Positions 1-12,710 of a stretch of DNA of 64,000 nt are shown piece by piece. The stretch is from Castor canadensis (lineage: Eukaryota; Chordata; Mammalia; Rodentia; Castoridae), in contig NC_133394.1 of assembly GCF_047511655.1 (NCBI RefSeq), forward strand, positions 53,972,501 to 54,036,500. Reading direction: 5' to 3'. The notes beneath the pieces were generated by a model. The model made no database searches, had not been told where the DNA came from, and saw only the letters and a list, made by a program, of their open reading frames with translations. How positions within the stretch are numbered: position 1 is the stretch's first letter; every line of letters begins with the position of its first letter. A program made the position numbers and the translations under genes.

Positions 1-560
<560 letters not shown>

Positions 561-574
561 GAAATGCCTATTTC

Positions 575-662
575 AATCAATACTGCATGTTTAGTTCTTT
601 GAATGGTGCTTGGCACATAATAGGTATCAAATATACATTTATTGGACAAATAAATTTAGGAC
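575..662 (+). repeat. L2-like 3' end (old LINE-2 relic)
   Basis: The run 'ggtgcttggcacataatagg' followed by a stretch like 'atttattggacaaataaa' resembles the conserved 3' end of L2. It is short and diverged, so the call is tentative. Confidence 0.45.
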
Positions 663-751
663 CTTGACAAGAGTGAACCTTTAGTTAGATGCTGTAATGA
701 TCCTTGATTCTGTCAGTTGAATTAGCGGCTAGAATTGGGAACTTCTTTATT

Positions 752-1107
752 CTATGGTTTGAAGTTGTTCCTAATGTTATATGTTGGAAACTTAATCCCC
801 AATGCAACATTGGTGGAAAGTGGGGCCTAATGGGAGAAGTTTAGGTCATGAAGGCCCTACTCTCATACATTGATTAATGTTTTGTAAGAGTGCATTCATT
901 ATCAGGGGGCGAGTCTCCTATAAAGGGGAGTTTGACTCCCTCACCCTCTCTCCTGGCCTCTCTTCACTCTTCTGCTATGGGATGATGTAGCAAGAAGACC
1001 TTCACAGATTCACATCTTGAACTTCCCAGCCTCCAGAACTGTAAGAAGTGAATCCATTGCTTGTATGAATTACCCAGTATTCTGTTATAGCAACACAGAC
1101 TCTTGAC
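752..1107 (+). repeat. MaLR-type solo LTR (MST/MLT1-like)
   Basis: A solitary LTR of the ERVL-MaLR class. Visible landmarks in order are a 'tatggtttgaa' start, 'aatccccaatgc', 'gtggggcctaatgggag', 'aggtcatgaaggccctactctcat', the CT-rich 'ctccctcaccctctctcctgg', the 'ccagcctccagaactgtaag' block and the end 'attacccagtattctgttatagcaacac'. About 355 bp, close to full LTR length. No internal MaLR sequence adjoins it. Confidence 0.85.
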
Positions 1108-1114
1108 TTTCACA

Positions 1115-1780
1115 GACACAATTCTGCTTTAACATAATATGTTTAAACAAGATGATGTTTTTTTCTTTACATTAGATTCTGATAGATGAACTGGATATTC
1201 CTAGTTTAAAGGACCTTCGGTTTTCACGGAATTAAAAATCTCACATTACAAAGTATTTTCATTTTCCTTCACTTTAAAGTTGAGAAGTTGACCCTGAGAA
1301 AAGGTGGCAGAACTTATATTTATTTTCCATTCTAATCATTCCATTTATTCAACCTCTTCCTTGTTTCTACCAGATACAAAACCAAAAACTAATGTAATTT
1401 TTATTCATGCAAAACCTTAAGACAGGTACATTAAAGATACTACTGGGTCATAATATTTTACGTATGCACCTCATGATGTGTGAATACACAGGTACCACCA
1501 CACACACTCCTAATCAGACCTACCATAATCTATTTAGAGCAATAAGCTCTGTAAATAGAGCAAATCTGGTGCAAGTAAAGATGGAGTGCACCCAAGTATT
1601 TTTCAAGGTTTCTGAATAAATTCCAAGATATTTTCAAAACTTTTTTTATCTGAAAAATTCATCTTACTAATTGCCTTCCTTCCAGTGCCATGCTTTATAT
1701 TGATCAGCATCACATATTTTTATTTGGTTAAATTTTTCTTTGATTTAAAATTTTGTATTCTTGTAGTCTTGTAATATTTA
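1115..1780. other. Unassigned AT-rich stretch
   Basis: No gene or repeat recognised. A 70-codon ORF at 1407-1619 has no domain or homology I recognise and is at chance length. Confidence 0.6.
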
Positions 1781-1920
1781 TTTTTTTATTTATAGTCTTG
1801 CTCTATAACCCAGCATGTACTTAAACTCACTATGTAGCTCAGGCTGGCCTTGAACTTGTGATCTTCCTACCTTAGTCTCCTTAGTGCTGGGATTACAGGT
1901 ATGTACCACCATACCCAGCT
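1781..1920 (-). repeat. B1-like (7SL-derived) SINE
   Basis: Reverse-complement 7SL-derived SINE. The plus strand shows a T-rich start, then 'ctatgtagctcaggctggcc', 'ttgaacttgtgatcttcctac' and 'gtgctgggattacaggtatg'. Monomeric and about 140 bp, as in rodents, rather than a primate Alu dimer. Confidence 0.9.
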
Positions 1921-2121
1921 CCTTTTGTGTTTTTCCATATCCTCTCCTCTTTAACCAATAATTACTGCCTCCATTTAGGCTTTTACCACCTCTCTCTTGA
2001 ATTTCTGCAATAGCCTTGTGACTTACCAGTCTTTTATTGTTCCATTTCCAATTCATTCTCCTTCTAGCTATCAGAATTATTTTCCTGAAGTGCTAATATA
2101 GATTGAATAGAGTCCAAGAAA

Positions 2122-2210
2122 TTTTTTTTGTTGTTGATACTGGGGTTTGAGCTAAGGGACTTGCACTTGCTAAGTAAGCACTCTACCACTTGAGCTACTC
2201 CTCTAGCCCA
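2122..2210 (-). repeat. tRNA/ID-like SINE
   Basis: Reverse-complement tRNA-derived SINE. A T tract at 2122-2129 is followed by 'gatactggggtttgagct', 'acttgctaagtaagcactct' and 'accacttgagctactcctc'. The opposite strand reads as a pol III unit with an A-box-like 'tagctcaagtgg' and a B-box-like block ending in an A tail. It is not a functional tRNA gene. Confidence 0.88.
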
Positions 2211-2211
2211 G

Positions 2212-5200
2212 AGTATAAGCAATAAAAATTTGATGGCATAAACAGAAATAGAAATGCTGGATAAGAAATCCTGAGACACAAGTCTATCAACTTTATTCCT
2301 TGCTTTTAGTTACAGAACATTTGATTTTCTGTTGAGTGGGTTTTTTTGTTTGTTTTGTTCAGAATGAAGACATATCTCATCTTCCTTTATAGCAAGGAGA
2401 CACTATTAAGTAAGTTTGGGCCAAAAAATTGTAAATGGAAACACTCCATGGTACTTCAGGAAAGTTCACTTAAGGGGATTTTATTCTTACTCTTTCTGCT
2501 ACTAACCTGGATGTGTTTATTACTCTTGGAACCTAGGTGATTTCAAGGATGGAAACTAACTGATAAAGGGTGGTAGACCAGAAAAATAGTGACCCTGATG
2601 TCATTGTCAAATCATTGCACAAGTTCAGGACATCTTTTATGTGATACAGAATTAACATTTTCTTTTTTGCTGTTGTTCATTGTTGGACTTCAGTTAGATG
2701 CAGAACATATTAACAGAGTCAGCATGGGATGAACAACATGAGCATCAATGTGTTTGAGTTTGAAGAAATAGATGAAAGTTCTGTGGGAGTTATCCTATAA
2801 GTAGTTAGAACTTATGGGACTGAAGATGGGTTAAAAAAAATTAAGAATTGTCTTTTTCACAAGCTCTCTTGAAATTCCACAATGTGTCAAGCACTGTGCA
2901 AGTCCAAAAAAAAAGCTCATAATTGTATTAAAATTACCCACTCTCTATTCACAAATAGCTTACAGTTTAGTAGTAAAATATTTTAAAATGTACATTATAA
3001 TGTGACAGGTGAGCAAATAAAGGTCAAAAAGAAGATAAGATTAATTTCTTTTTGGAAATTAGGGAAGACTCTTATAGTGTCTTCAACCACCTTGTGTTGC
3101 AAAATCATTTAGCCACTTTAAAGTTTCCATATTATTTGATCCCTCCAAACCATTTACATAAGTGATGGGAGAAAATTGTATTTTCTAAAGATAACTGTAA
3201 CATTATGTCCCCTATTACAAATTCTTCTACAACCTTGCCATTCCTTTATGAAGTGACAGAGTCTATTTCCTTTCCCCTTGAATCTGGGTATGCATAAAAC
3301 TTGCTTGTAATCAGTAGAAAGCAATAGAAGAAGTGAGGCTGCCTGGCTTCCCATGCTAGGTCACAAAAGATGAAACAAATTAAAATACACCTGTGATCAC
3401 TACCATCACCTCCCTGAGGTAAGCAATTTGTCTAAAGAAGGAATTTTGCTTTCTGGTAGAATTAGAGATTCTAAGTCTCCTTCTGATGAATGTACCACCA
3501 TTTTAACCAGTTCATTTGCATGATCAAGAACATTCCACTTCTCCTGGAGTGTTTCAGGAAGTATTATGGTTTCTAGTTCTAAACCATATTCAATATGAAG
3601 GGTGTGATTTAATACTCTGAAGCCAGGACTACATTTCCTTTAATTGATCCAAATATCAATGGAACCACATTTATAATAATTATTCAGCTATAAACAGGCC
3701 CCTAGATAACCTTATGTTTTAGTTATTGGTGAATTATTCACACTTAGGTTGTATACAAGATGATTACATTTTTTGCATTGGCCACCCCTGTTTGGCAAGT
3801 GTTTATATCCTTTAAGTTAAGTGAGACAAGTGTGTATATCCTTTAAGTTATCCTTGGAGACAGACCAAAGCAAATGTTCTGTCATCAGCTCTGGTTTAAA
3901 GTAAGCTATGTAGTAGGATTGCACTGGCTCAGGCCATACCTAGAGGCATCTCTGTAGCTGAGTAGGGATGCCAATGGGGAAATTAGAGATAGGGGGACCT
4001 AAGGAAACAGGTTCCAGTACAAGTTGGTCTCCTTACTATACACATAGAACATACACAGCTACCATTTCTTTTGCCCACCAGCTCTCTCTTCATTATGGTG
4101 ATTAGGAATCAACCTTAGATTGATGCTTCTGCCCTAGGCAATGGGCTTCCTGCCTGGGCTATTCTTGGTATAGACATACCTAGTGTTTCTTGCCAGAAAG
4201 CAGCTCCATAGTTAGTCCATTATGCTGGGCCTTGTGCCACTGACCACAGAGACATGCCAATGCTCATTTGATTTATAGAATGCCTTGGTGTAGCTTGAAT
4301 GATAGTCATTAGTGTTGACTGGATGAAAGAGTCCTAGAAATTGTGGATTCGTTTATGACAGAAAATATAGTGTGAGTGATTAGTATGTTCCAGCATTGCT
4401 TTTTAGCAATGGTTTCTTAACTTAAACAATAACCAAAATTTCACAAGAAGCTTAAATACAGATTCAGGTTCAGGGTATCTTTGCTAAGGACAGGAATATT
4501 TAACTAACCCATTTGGTCAACCACTGTTTTATGTGGGTGGATGCAGTCTCTGAGTACAGATGAAATGACCTGAGCAAGAAGGAACAGGGTATCATACATG
4601 GTGAAGGGAGGTTTCTTTCAGGGATGATTTATTTAGTCTTTGTTTTATTGTATCTCTTTAAAAAACTTACATTTGTTTGCACAACCTTAGAACAGATATA
4701 GCCATCCTTATGTTCCAGTTTTTGTAACTGGTTTTATGTGATTTCAATAGTTCTGTATTACTCCAACATTTTCAAATGTTTCTCCTGTTATCACCTCAAT
4801 AAAGCACTTTGGAACATTGTGTGGGTGTGTGGTAGGCACTTCCATTTTTCCTCCTGAGATTCCGTCATCACTAAGCTTGGTGGAAGACAAATGAGAAGAA
4901 AAAGACTACAGTATACAGCTGAGATGAAGGCAAGACAAATGAGTGGTAAGAGACTAGAAGAGAAAATAAAGAAGACCAGGCAGAAGAGCAGGAGCGTGGA
5001 GGAAGAGCGAGTCAAGAGACACGATTAGGAAGTGAAGGAGGAGGAGAACAGAAAGAAGAGAAATAAGTTTCCTCTCCACAACTGTTTACCTTATGATATT
5101 TATTTCTTATCAACACAATTACTATAAAGAAACTTGTGAGCACACAAATGAAATGCCATTCAGCATTACTTTGAGAGAATATCTTAGTGTCTGGTGGTAA

Positions 5201-5978
5201 TCTAATAGAAAAAATTTGAGCTGGCAGTGGTGACTCCTGTGTGGCATCAGTCGCTGGCCTGCCTTGCAAGGTGCCATTTCCTGCTTTTTTTCTTCTGTGG
5301 AATGAAGGAACCACTTTGGCTAAAGTTGGTTCCTGGAGGATACCTTCTGGACCCATAGCTTGACATGGTTCATCTCCCAATTTTATATTCTTATGGCTGT
5401 TTTCTAATACCAGGATTTGACAGGTTTTTTTCTAATAATTTTTTGAATAGTGGGATATTTTATGATGTAGTCCATTTTTTCTCCTGCATTCTATCTTGTT
5501 ACTTCTCTCATTCAATTTCCAGCCAACTCTGTGCCAGAGAAGAAAGCATGGTAAAGAATAAACTTTTGTGATTTTTTTTTTCTGTCCTACAGCTCGTGAA
5601 CCCTAGTGTGAGAAGAATTTCAGGTACAGACAAATGTCTTGGCCAGAAAAAAAAGCATGAAAGGAAGCTTTTTCCAGAGTTTTGAAAATACTCCATCCCT
5701 GGAGGTAGAAGTTGAGAGGAGCAGCATCCCTTGGCTCTGGCACAAGAAGGACGAGTTCCCTGCTCCCTTGCAGCTCCCAGGAAGAGCAAAGCTTAGAAGC
5801 AGAAAGGCCACACTGCAAGTCCAGAGCTTTGAAGTAAATGAATCAGAGCTGGCACCAGCCTTGTCACTCAGCAGAGGAGCTCTCTGCTACAGCACCAGAG
5901 GTCCTTCTATTGTATAAAGCAAGGCCCAAGAATTAAGGACTTGTGGCAGGACCTGGCCAAGATGAATGCTCACATTGG
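2212..5978. other. No recognised gene or repeat
   Basis: Moderately AT-rich sequence with scattered short ORFs (64-122 codons) and no recognisable domain. Two points stand out: a purine-rich plus-strand tract at about 4,880-5,065, and a 92-codon ORF at 5639-5917 preceded by a splice-acceptor-like tract (5571-5591). Neither is enough to call a gene. Confidence 0.55.
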
Positions 5979-5980
5979 CA

Positions 5981-6150
5981 GGTGTACTAAGGTACCATAA
6001 CAAAGAACCATGAACCAGATGGCTTAAACAACAGAAATTCCTGGTTTCACAGTTCTGGAGGCTACAAGTATGAAATCATGCTATCAGCAGGGTTGATTCC
6101 TTCTAAGGGCTGTGAGGGAATCAGTTCTGTGCCTCTCTCTCACCTTAAGA
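5981..6150 (-). repeat. MLT1-like MaLR LTR fragment
   Basis: The plus strand matches the reverse complement of the MLT1 3' half: 'ggtaccataacaaagaacca', 'ggcttaaacaacagaaatt', 'ttcacagttctggaggct' and 'cagggttgattccttctaag'. Only about 170 bp of the LTR is recognisable; the rest is lost or too diverged. Confidence 0.75.
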
Positions 6151-7570
6151 TAGTTTGCTGGCAAGAACACATTAATGAAATTGAAAGTCATTTCCTTTCT
6201 GCATTTGGTCAATGGTCAGAATACTACAGAGAGAGTTTACAATCAGCACCTTTACTTTCAAGACTCAAGACATTAGTGTCTACAAACACATCACTTTCGT
6301 GGCATTACAGTAAGTTATCTAAAATATGCACACCACATAGAAACACAATAAAACATAAAAAAGAGTGAAGCAGAAATTTTAAATAGCTCATTGTTGTTCC
6401 CAGCAACATAGAATGAGCTGGTCTTTGGGAAATATTTATTGGATGAGAATATGAAATCTAAACACATGCCAGTTTGGCAAAAGATTGTTTGAACTAAAGG
6501 TAATTAAGAAGCAGATGCAGAAAAGCTGTCTGTGCATCCTCTTTTCCCATGAAAGTAGGACGTAGATTCACAAAAACAAAAGGTATCTTTACTCTCCTTC
6601 CCCATCACATACACCAAGAATAAAGACAAACCACTGAGGACAATCATAGACCATTATGGTCTACGGATGGCACCAGAGGAGTTTATAGAACAAGCTTTAC
6701 TAAAATCTACACTAACAAGCTTTATTAACTAGTTTTGTCTACCATTTCTTTACCATCCCATGAGTTTCTACTCCTAGACTCCAACATCCTTTCCTTTGTC
6801 TTGTCACTTCTCTAAAACTGTAGCACTTTGTTGACAACGCTATATAAGCAGAGCTTCAAAGCTACTTCTTTGTGGATTAACTACTCATTCCTTAGTGTCT
6901 CTGTGTGTATATGAAATACACGTTAATAAATTTTTTTCTTGTAAATTTTCTTTTGTGATAAGGGTGTTTTTCAAGCAAGCACTCATAAAGATAGAGAAAA
7001 AAAAATGTTTTTCTTCCCCTGTACTTTCTCCTCACAAGATGGGCATCAGAGGCGTTTGTGTTTAGCTGTGTTTCTCCCTGATCAGAGGCTGAGTTGGAAC
7101 ACCTGGTTTCAGATTGGGGCTAAGGAATGACACAGAGCAAGTTTATATTAAGAGAAATAAGTGCTACCCCCAGGTAAGATACCATGGTAATGAGTAAACA
7201 AAGGGAAGGGATGCAGGAAAGGAGGGCAGTGTCTTCATGAGGAATGGTGCTGAGAAGAGCATCGGGAAATTTACCTCCATAAAAATAATTATTACTTGTC
7301 GAACTCCTTACAGTGGTAGACAAATGCATCTAGTAAATAAGAATTATTTTTCATTAATCAATTAAGCATTTTATGTCACATATTCTTTCTACTCTATCCT
7401 TAACTAATACCATTCCTTCTTTGTATTTAAAATTTTTTTACATCTTAGCAGGATTCATGGAGAATCCATTTTATATTCCTGTTTTAAATGTTTTTGTTGT
7501 TCTATTGAAATAGTGTTTTGAAATAAATGGCTTATACCTGCAAATTCTTGTATGAAAACAGAAAAAGAGA
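6151..7570. other. No recognised gene or repeat
   Basis: Only short ORFs, 69 to 96 codons, with no recognised similarity. There are simple A-rich patches but no element boundary I can define. Confidence 0.5.
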
Positions 7571-7576
7571 GTGATT

Positions 7577-7705
7577 AAGATCTTTGGAGACGGAGTTCCA
7601 ACTCTTTTATGAACTAGTGGTGTGACCTGCAGCAATTATCTTCCCTCTCTGATGCTTAGTTTGCTCATCTGTTACATGAAAGTGATAATAATAGCATATT
7701 ATAAA
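7577..7705 (+). repeat. MIR
   Basis: Old mammalian MIR SINE core, recognised by 'gtgtgacctgcagcaattat', 'cttccctctctgatgcttag' and 'tttgctcatctgttacatga', then 'gtgataataatagc'. Diverged, as expected for a pre-rodent repeat. Confidence 0.75.
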
Positions 7706-7730
7706 TTTATAGATTGAAAGAGATTATGTA

Positions 7731-7994
7731 CAATGTGAGTCAATGCCCTGTATAGCTATTCTTATCTCAACCAGCAAAAACCCTTGTCCCTTCCTATTAT
7801 TGCTTATACTCTCCCTACAACAAAATTAGAAATAAGGGCAAAATTGTTTCTGCTGGGTATTGAGGGAGGGGGGAGAGAGGGAGGGGGCGGAGTGGGTGGT
7901 AAGGGAGGGGGTGGGGGCAGGGGGGAGAAATGAACCAAGCCTTGTATGCACATATGAATAATAAAAGAAAAAAAAAGGTGAAAAAAAAAAAGAA
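7731..7994 (+). mobile_element. 5'-truncated young L1 tail
   Basis: This is the last 260 bp of the young L1 family seen at 13,505 and 30,200: 'agtcaatgccctgtatagct', the G-rich polypurine tract (7862-7925), 'ccttgtatgcacatatgaat', AATAAA and an A tail. It is bounded by an exact 10-bp target-site duplication, 'agattatgta', at 7721-7730 and 7995-8004. Apparent ORFs across its G-rich tract are artefacts. Confidence 0.93.
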
Positions 7995-8180
7995 AGATTA
8001 TGTAGATACAAAACACTGCATTCTTGGCATATAGCAAATAATCAATAAATTGCCATTGTTTATTATTATGAAAACAAATTGAGCTACAAAAAATGGAAAG
8101 ATTCAGTACAACTGTAAATTTTATTCAACAAAGAGAGTTGAGAATAAGTAAATAAAATCAAGAGATTTGCCCATAATTTA

Positions 8181-8275
8181 TTTTGTTTTGTTTTTGCTTT
8201 ATAGTGGAACTGAAATTTGAACTCAGGGGTTCACACTTGCAAAGTAGGCACTCTACTATTTGATCCCTATCTCCA
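8181..8275 (-). repeat. tRNA/ID-like SINE
   Basis: T-rich start, then 'tgaactcaggggttcacact' and 'gcaaagtaggcactctacta'. This is the reverse complement of the same tRNA-derived SINE seen at 2122. Flanks 'cccataattta' and 'gcctataattt' may be a diverged target duplication. Confidence 0.8.
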
Positions 8276-8464
8276 ATCTGCCTATAATTTTTTGTTTTAC
8301 TGTGATAAGTGCTATGAGGAGTAAAAGAATATAGACGCAATAAGGAATGGTCTTCAATAATAACACTAGTGATTGTAAGTATAACCTTTCAAGAACGTAC
8401 TGTTTTTGACTTGACCCAGAAAAAAAAAAGACTACATATGAAATAATTTGAGAAAAATAGTATG

Positions 8465-9158
8465 CCATAGTACCCCCCATATCCACAGTTTTGATTTCTA
8501 TAATCAACCACCATTTGAAAATGTTAAATGGATAATTTCAGAAATAAATAACTCATAAGTTTTAAACTGTGAACCTTTCTGAACTGCATGATGAGATCAT
8601 GTGCCATTCTATTCAATCTTGCTGGGCATGAATCATCCCTTTGTCCAGCATACCCATGCTGTGTATTTGACTTGCCTGTTAGTCACTTAGTGGCCATTTG
8701 GTTTTCAAATCTACTGCCTCAACATTGCAGTTCTTGTGATCAAGTAAGTCTTACCTAGCATCCCGATGCCACTTTAGGACACCTACTTCATGCTGCTCAT
8801 TTCATCTCATCATGCAGGCATTGCATCATCTCGCATCTTCACAAGAAGTGTGGTTACAGCACAACCTTCTTCTAATGCTACAAAATAGAAGCTATTTTAA
8901 GAGAGAGCCCATTCACATAGTTTTTTTATTGTAGTATATCATTTTAATCATTCTATTTTATAATTAATTATTGTCAATTATTTGCTTGCCTAGTTTATAA
9001 ATTAAACCTTATTGTAGTTGTGCATATATAGAAATAAACATATATATATATATATAATATATAATCCTATAATATATAGGATCTGGTGCTTTCTGTGGCT
9101 TCATGCTTCCACTAGGGGTCTTGGAATGTATCCCCAATGGTTAAGAGGGGGACTACTG
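8465..9158. mobile_element. Tigger/MER2-like DNA transposon relic
   Basis: Non-autonomous TcMar-Tigger-type element. The left terminus is around 'tagtaccccccatatccaca'. Typical internal blocks follow: 'gaataaataactcataagtt'-like sequence near 8545, 'atgaatcatccctttgtcca' and 'cttgcctgttagtcacttag'. The right end is 'aagagggggactactg', an imperfect inverted repeat of the left end. A TA-rich run at 9040-9080 sits inside it. The 73-codon ORF at 9018-9239 is incidental. Old, with no transposase coding left. Confidence 0.78.
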
Positions 9159-9439
9159 TGTTCATATTATTATTTAATGAGAGTTGAAATTAATGAAAGT
9201 CCATGTGGGGAACGTTTCAAGGAGGAAGTTGAAAAATAATGAGTCTTGCTCTAGATAATAATCTTATTAATCTAGTAAATATAGTAGCACTCACAGGCAC
9301 TGTAGATAAGAATAATTCAAGCCAAAGTGACCTTTGCCTACAAGTGATTCTCTAAGAGCAAAAGTATTGAAAATAGAAGAAATCAGTAATATTTCAGCTC
9401 TGTACCTTCTCAAGTTAATTTGAAACGATATTTGCCTGT

Positions 9440-10085
9440 TCCAATGAGACTATTGTAAAGGTAGAAAAGACACTTGCTCAGTTTATCACAACTCCTCTGC
9501 CTCCAATTCCTCCTGACTCTCTCTTGCTTGAATCTGGTTGCAGACAACTGAAAAGTTTTCCAGATAAGTTGTACCAGTATTAAAGCAAATGGAACTGTCC
9601 TTGTATCCTAAGCTGTTTCAGAAAAATCTAGATCCAGATGTATTCAGCCAAATCACTAAAACTCTGCATGACTTTTACACTGAGAAAGAAAAGCCATTAC
9701 TCATCTTTGAACTCTTACAACAACTTTCTGAACTAAAATATTCTGATACGGCAGTTATGTTTATTTTTGAATCTGAGTAAATGATTGCACATGTATTAAT
9801 CAATCACATAGAAAAATCAGAATTGAAGGATAATTCTGTTGAAGAAATATATGGTGGTTGATTTTCATTTTTACTGAGATTATTTTTTACTTTCACAAGT
9901 AATTTTTTTCTACTAAGAATGAAGTGCACTATTGTTTAAAAATGAAATCGTACAGGAAAGGATTCTGTTTGGATATATGTTAATTGACCATAAAGTGAAT
10001 TGTATTACAACTAGTTATAAATGTTTCAGGTAAAATATTTATAAGTTTTTCTGAAAACAAAAAATATAAGTCATAAGAAAAAAAA
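9440..10085 (+). pseudogene. RPAP3: RPAP3-like retropseudogene, C-terminal end
   Basis: The plus strand encodes a decayed copy of the C-terminal domain of RPAP3, the RNA polymerase II-associated protein 3 co-chaperone of the R2TP complex. The peptide around 9589-9780 includes 'YPKLFQKNLDPDVFSQI' and 'HDFYTEKEKPLLIFELLQQL'. Upstream, 'RQLKSFPDKLYQY' is in another frame, ended by a stop near 9582, so a frameshift separates the halves. A further stop at 9778 is followed in frame by the family's end 'NSVEE..YGG' (to about 9861). No intron is visible, and an A-rich run near 10,078 may be the old poly(A) tail. It is 5' truncated. The match rests on recalled RPAP3 sequence; the target duplication was not found. 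Confidence 0.72.
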
Positions 10086-10254
10086 TGAGTCTTTTATTTT
10101 ATATAAAAGAAAGGGAAGGAGAATCCTGACAGCTGGTGGCAGCCAGTGGCCACTAAGGAAGAATTAAATAAGCAAAGCCATGGAAACTGGAATATAATCT
10201 ATCAGTGGTTGGAAAACCGGTGAACTGTTTTAATGTTTTTTAAGGAAACATTTG

Positions 10255-10345
10255 TTAAGGGAGTCTTCTTGCAAATTGCTTTCTTTAATCTTTCTACAAT
10301 GCTCTAAGGCAGGTATTATTTGCATATTTTATGGACTGCCAAAGA
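10255..10345 (-). repeat. MIR-like relic
   Basis: 'acaatgctctaaggcaggta' followed by 'ttatttgcatattttatgga' resembles the reverse complement of a MIR core ('aggtattatt' block). Weak, short match. Confidence 0.4.
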
Positions 10346-12167
10346 ACTCATACATAGGTAAGGGAGTTTGGGATTGATAGTGGAGAAAGTAGAGACCTAC
10401 TGTAGATCTTGGGCAGGAGTGCAGCAGGTTGAAGGTGGTGTTTTAAGAAGGTGAAAAGACCAGGTTGCACAATGAAGGCTTTACTAGATTGTTAACATCA
10501 GAGGTCACCAGGAAATGAAAAACTACAGTCAAGTTCAATGAATAAAACCAAGGCCTTGCATGGGACCTGACAGAGTAGATGAAGAAGAATGAGGAACAGA
10601 AAATAACAGCAACATTTCTTGTTTGGGAGACGAAAGGAACTGATATTGCTAACAATATCAAAGATGGTTGAACAAGTAAATTTATATTGAATACTTTGGG
10701 TTTGGAAACTGCTGGAATATCTACCTAAAATTTTTGGAAATATGTATCTATGGTTAGACGAGAGATTAGAATTAGACTAAAGCCTCAGAAAACATTCATC
10801 AGGGGAGTGGAGGATCTCCAACAATAAGTCTAGAATGAGTTTAAGATTCACCTAGTTAAAGAATAAGGGATAAAGAGTAACAAAGAAGAGAAAAAGATGA
10901 GATAGAGTAGTCATGAAAACAGAATGGAAGAATTTCATTAATTCGGGGTTATACTAAGGGGTATAGCTATTAAACACAGGAAATTTTCATTTTCTGTAGA
11001 TAGTAAAATAGTCTGTGGGAAACCCAAGAGACTCAGCTGAAAATCATAGCATTAATAGAGACATCAGCAAACTACCTACATATAAAATAAATATATAAAG
11101 ATCAATTATTTTTATTTTCATTTAAATCTGCTAAAACCAGTAAGAAAGCAAAATGAAAAGACTGATTTTGTTCAGAACACAATATGAAACACAAATACTA
11201 AGAAATAACTTTCATAAGAATTGTGAAAAAACAGCAAAACATCAATGAGAGACATAAAATAAAATTTGAATTAAAGAAAGACTGTTGTGAGTAGGTAAAT
11301 TTCTTTCAAATTAGTTGGTAAGTGGAATGCTGTTTGAAAAAAATCCCAATAGAATTATTTAGGGAACATGAAAATTTAATCCAAATGTTATTAAACAGAT
11401 GAATAAGAATACCCAAGATATTAAGTAAATTAGAGAACAATAAGGAGGAGACTATTAAAAATAAGACATCCTATAAGACAAGTAGTTGGGTGGTAGAGTT
11501 AACATTAGCAATGAATCAATATATTTTTTATGATATTCACCCAGATGTTGAATTTCTTGAGCACATAGTTTTCCTTACTGAGATTCTGAATGTTCTCAGC
11601 CTAGTGCAGTGACTTGTCAAAATTACAGATCCCAGAAGTTGTCAAGGAAGTCTTAAGGTTTCTCAGATATCAGTACTATTTTTGGAGTTCTCTTTTCCAT
11701 GGCTGGCCACTGCTCTTTGTGCTTTTCAGTTTCTACCTACCCACTCCTTCTGGTGACTAGTTACTCTTTACTGTTGATGTTAGCTATTTATCTGACACCC
11801 CCTTACATCAGCTCACTGTCTTTCAACAGTACCCTTTTGTTTGCATTGGCCTCACTCTCCTGAATCTATTTCTGAATCTATTTCTCATAGATTTGGAGCA
11901 ATCAATGAGATGAGTTCTTTGACAGCAGGAAATTACTCTGCCTTCCACTTACCTCATCTAGAGAAAACAATCTGATAAAATTATTGCAAAGATATCAAAA
12001 ATAATTTATTGCTTATAAAAACTAAAGAGAATCCAGAAGCACATGTTTCTGTACATATATCTATCACTTGTGGCCTGTTTTCTGAGTATAGTATATTAAT
12101 CTGTCTTTAGTAGACATACTTTAATTGTTCTCTGCTCCTGCAAGTGCTCTGTACCTTGAAATTCAAT
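10346..12167. other. No recognised gene or repeat
   Basis: AT-rich, low-complexity stretches, especially 10,850-11,480, which is very A-rich on the plus strand. The longest ORF is 72 codons and unremarkable. A-rich blocks such as 11,100-11,300 could be very old L1 but I cannot show it. Confidence 0.5.
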
Positions 12168-12291
12168 TACTTTTTTTTTTTTTTAAGGCAGGGTCTTGCT
12201 ATGTAGCCAGGCTGGCTTCTAACTCATGATTCTCTCGCCTCAGCCTCCCAGGTGTTGGGATTGCAAATGTGTTACCACTGTGCCTGGCTTC
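12168..12291 (-). repeat. B1-like (7SL-derived) SINE
   Basis: Starts with a 17-base T tract, then 'gcagggtcttgctatgtagc', 'caggctggcttctaactcat', 'cctcagcctcccaggtgttg' and 'gggattgcaaatgtg'. Reverse-complement B1-type monomer. Confidence 0.92.
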
Positions 12292-12710
12292 AGTTACTCT
12301 TTTGCTACAAGAAGCTGTTAAATAACTTAGATTTAAGGTGTCTGTATTTTCTATTTGTTCCTTATGTAGGTAAGAGGAAAATCTTGATTTGATATTTTAA
12401 AAAAGTATTTCGCTTTGAGAAATTTGATAAACAGAGACTCTTTTTAATGCAGTGTCATCTCTAATGGGAGAGAACACTTAGGTAAGACTAGAACTGGGTA
12501 AAATTAGGAAGTACTTAGGTCAAGAATGACACATATAACTTATCCTTTGTCTAAACATTTGAAAAAGAGTTTATTTCTTTTTATGATTGACCCCTTTTCT
12601 TATCACTCTTTTTCTCTGAAGAAATGAAAATCTCACCATGTCTATGAGGTAATATTAGCTATTCAGTGCAAGCAAATTGAGAGTGCTTGGCTAACATTCA
12701 AGTGACAATC

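Noticed and set aside
5012..5380. 122-codon minus ORF
   Set aside because: No recognisable domain, no start or splice context, and overlaps low-complexity purine sequence; chance ORF is the simpler reading.
7804..8037. Proline-rich ORFs here and at 14,006-14,263, 30,703-30,985 and 54,790-55,137
   Set aside because: They read the complement of the G-rich L1 3' UTR tract; the repeats explain them fully.
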